Assembly: GCA_028275245.1 (NCBI GenBank)
Contig: JAPWVA010000006.1
Location: forward strand, 1 to 15,880
Reading direction: 5' to 3'
Length of the DNA stretch: 15,880 nucleotides
Source of the DNA: Actinomycetota bacterium
Lineage (GTDB): Bacteria > Actinomycetota > Geothermincolia > Geothermincolales > RBG-13-55-18
Shown here: piece after piece, positions 15,108-15,880 of the stretch
Position numbering within the stretch: position 1 is the stretch's first letter
Layout: every line of letters begins with the position of its first letter
Notes under the pieces: model-generated
Seen by the model: only the letters and a program-made list of their open reading frames with translations
Told to the model about the DNA's origin: nothing
Databases searched by the model: none
Program-made: the position numbers and the translations under genes

Positions 15108-15137
15108 GTTCCGATTGTAAACGTTCCGATGGTAACG
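15108..15137. repeat. 15-base tandem repeat upstream of argD
   Basis: GTTCCGATTGTAAAC (15108-15122) is followed directly by GTTCCGATGGTAACG (15123-15137), a match at 12 of 15 bases. It lies about 80 bases before the argD start. Confidence 0.6.
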
Positions 15138-15216
15138 GGATGATTCCGGGACCCTGGCGTTGGGATGGCGGTGATGGCCGGTTCGCCACGTCGTGCCGGG
15201 AAAGGAAGGGGTTTCG

Positions 15217-15880
15217 ATGATAGGACCGATGAGCCTGGAGGAAGCGGTGATGGCGGAGAGGGAAAGCCTCTTTCCCACCTACCGCCGTTTCCCGGTGCTC
15301 TTCGTGCGGGGCCGGGGAACCCGCCTCTGGGACCGGGAGGGGAAGGAATATTTGGATCTGGCCGCCGGACTGGGCACCTGCGTCCTGGGACATGCCCACC
15401 CGGCGGTGGCCCGGGCGGTGGCGGAGGAGGCGCAGAGGCTGCAGCACGTGTGCAATCTTTACTATACCGAGCCGCAGTTGAGGTTGGCCGCCGAGCTTTT
15501 GAAGAAGTCCTTCCCGGGGCGGGTTTTCTTCTGCAACAGCGGTACCGAAGCCAACGAGGCTGCCATCAAGTTGGTCCGCAAATACATGAGGCAAGTGAGG
15601 GGCGAGGACCGATACGGGGTGGTCTCGGCCTTGAGAGCCTTCCACGGGCGCACCCTGGGCTCTCTGGCGGCCACCGGGCAGCCGGAGAAGGCGGCTCCCT
15701 TCTCGCCCTTGCCCGGGGGCTTCGTCCACGTGCCCTTCAACGACCTGGGGGCCATGGAGGAGGCCCTGGAGGATTCCCGTGTGGGGGCGGTGATGCTGGA
15801 ACCCGTACAGGGGGAGGCGGGAGTCCATCCCTCCACCCAGGAGTACCTACGGGGGGTGGAGAGGCTTTGCCGGAAAAAGG
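15217..15880 (+). CDS. argD: Acetylornithine aminotransferase, 3' end beyond the window
   Basis: ArgD converts N-acetylglutamate semialdehyde to N-acetylornithine using glutamate and pyridoxal phosphate. The 221 codons in view show the class III aminotransferase fold. LFVRGRGTRLWDREGKEYLDL and GHAHPAV come first, then NSGTEANEAAIK (G109-T110-E111-A112, cofactor phosphate binding). FHGRTLGS (142-149) and MLEPVQGEAG with E195 follow. The cofactor lysine lies beyond the window, so catalytic completeness cannot be judged. The ATG at 15217 has AAGGAAGGGG about six bases upstream; a second ATG at 15229 is less well placed. After argC-argJ-argB, argD is the expected next gene, though 403 bases away. 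Close relatives such as succinylornithine or ornithine aminotransferases share these motifs; context decides the call. Confidence 0.93.
   Translation, partial: MIGPMSLEEAVMAERESLFPTYRRFPVLFVRGRGTRLWDREGKEYLDLAAGLGTCVLGHAHPAVARAVAEEAQRLQHVCNLYYTEPQLRLAAELLKKSFPGRVFFCNSGTEANEAAIKLVRKYMRQVRGEDRYGVVSALRAFHGRTLGSLAATGQPEKAAPFSPLPGGFVHVPFNDLGAMEEALEDSRVGAVMLEPVQGEAGVHPSTQEYLRGVERLCRKK

Larger units (their letters stand above)
14814..15216. other. Gap between argB and argD, 403 bases
   Basis: Unlike the tight argC-argJ-argB spacing, this gap is long and non-coding as far as I can tell. It contains a weak hairpin (CCAGGG 14858-14863 with CCCTGG 14869-14874), a cluster of three CCCGGG motifs with a perfect stem-loop (15044-15064) and a 15-base tandem repeat (15108-15137). 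A 100-codon frame at 14918-15220 has no ribosome site or recognisable product. No second ARG box is evident. Confidence 0.55.

Noticed and set aside
14776..15828. 350-codon open frame on the minus strand
   Set aside because: It is antisense to argD and the argB-argD gap, with no ribosome site and no family-like motif.

Overview
The window is a high-GC bacterial chromosome segment. All eleven confidently recognised genes lie on the + strand. The order leuS, comEA, comEC, holA, then argC, argJ, argB, argD, is typical of Gram-positive lineages. GC-rich third positions, heavy AGG use for arginine, GTG/TTG starts and strong GGAGG ribosome sites suggest a deep-branching, possibly thermophilic, actinobacterium-like organism. 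This placement is inference; there is no rRNA gene to test it.

Layout. Positions 99-978 hold a stand-alone response regulator that overlaps a zinc-ribbon/DUF4190-like membrane protein. A gap of about 980 bases follows, with a 33-base repeat present twice. Positions 1958-3010 encode a PP-loop, MnmA/ThiI-like tRNA-thiolation type protein with three notable cysteines. A 1.27 kb gap follows, full of short duplicated motifs, palindromes and a candidate promoter; it leads into leuS (4285-6759). After a further 634-base gap comes the DNA-uptake pair comEA and comEC, with holA overlapping the comEC tail. An AT-rich 97-base spacer carries two 18-base ARG-box-like operators over a sigma-70-like promoter. 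It is followed by argC, argJ and argB, and, after 403 bases, by a truncated argD.

How the genes work together. ComEA binds DNA outside the membrane and ComEC is the channel that brings a single strand in. HolA is the delta subunit of the polymerase clamp loader and shares the locus by convention rather than by pathway. ArgB, ArgC, ArgD and ArgJ carry out the acetylated part of arginine synthesis, with ArgJ recycling the acetyl group. Transcription appears to be under ArgR control, and ArgB has the N-terminal extension of arginine-inhibited enzymes.

Points worth a second look. (1) The comEA/comEC junction contains a 39-base duplication that makes a 25-codon mini-ORF, linked to both neighbours by ATGA overlaps; all three differences between the copies are synonymous. 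(2) comEC has no stop at its expected end and runs 248 bases into holA. (3) Tandem ARG boxes precede argC. (4) Nearly every long spacer carries a slightly diverged two- or three-copy short repeat. No CRISPR array, tRNA, rRNA, insertion sequence or defence system is visible, and I do not see a clear new multi-gene system.
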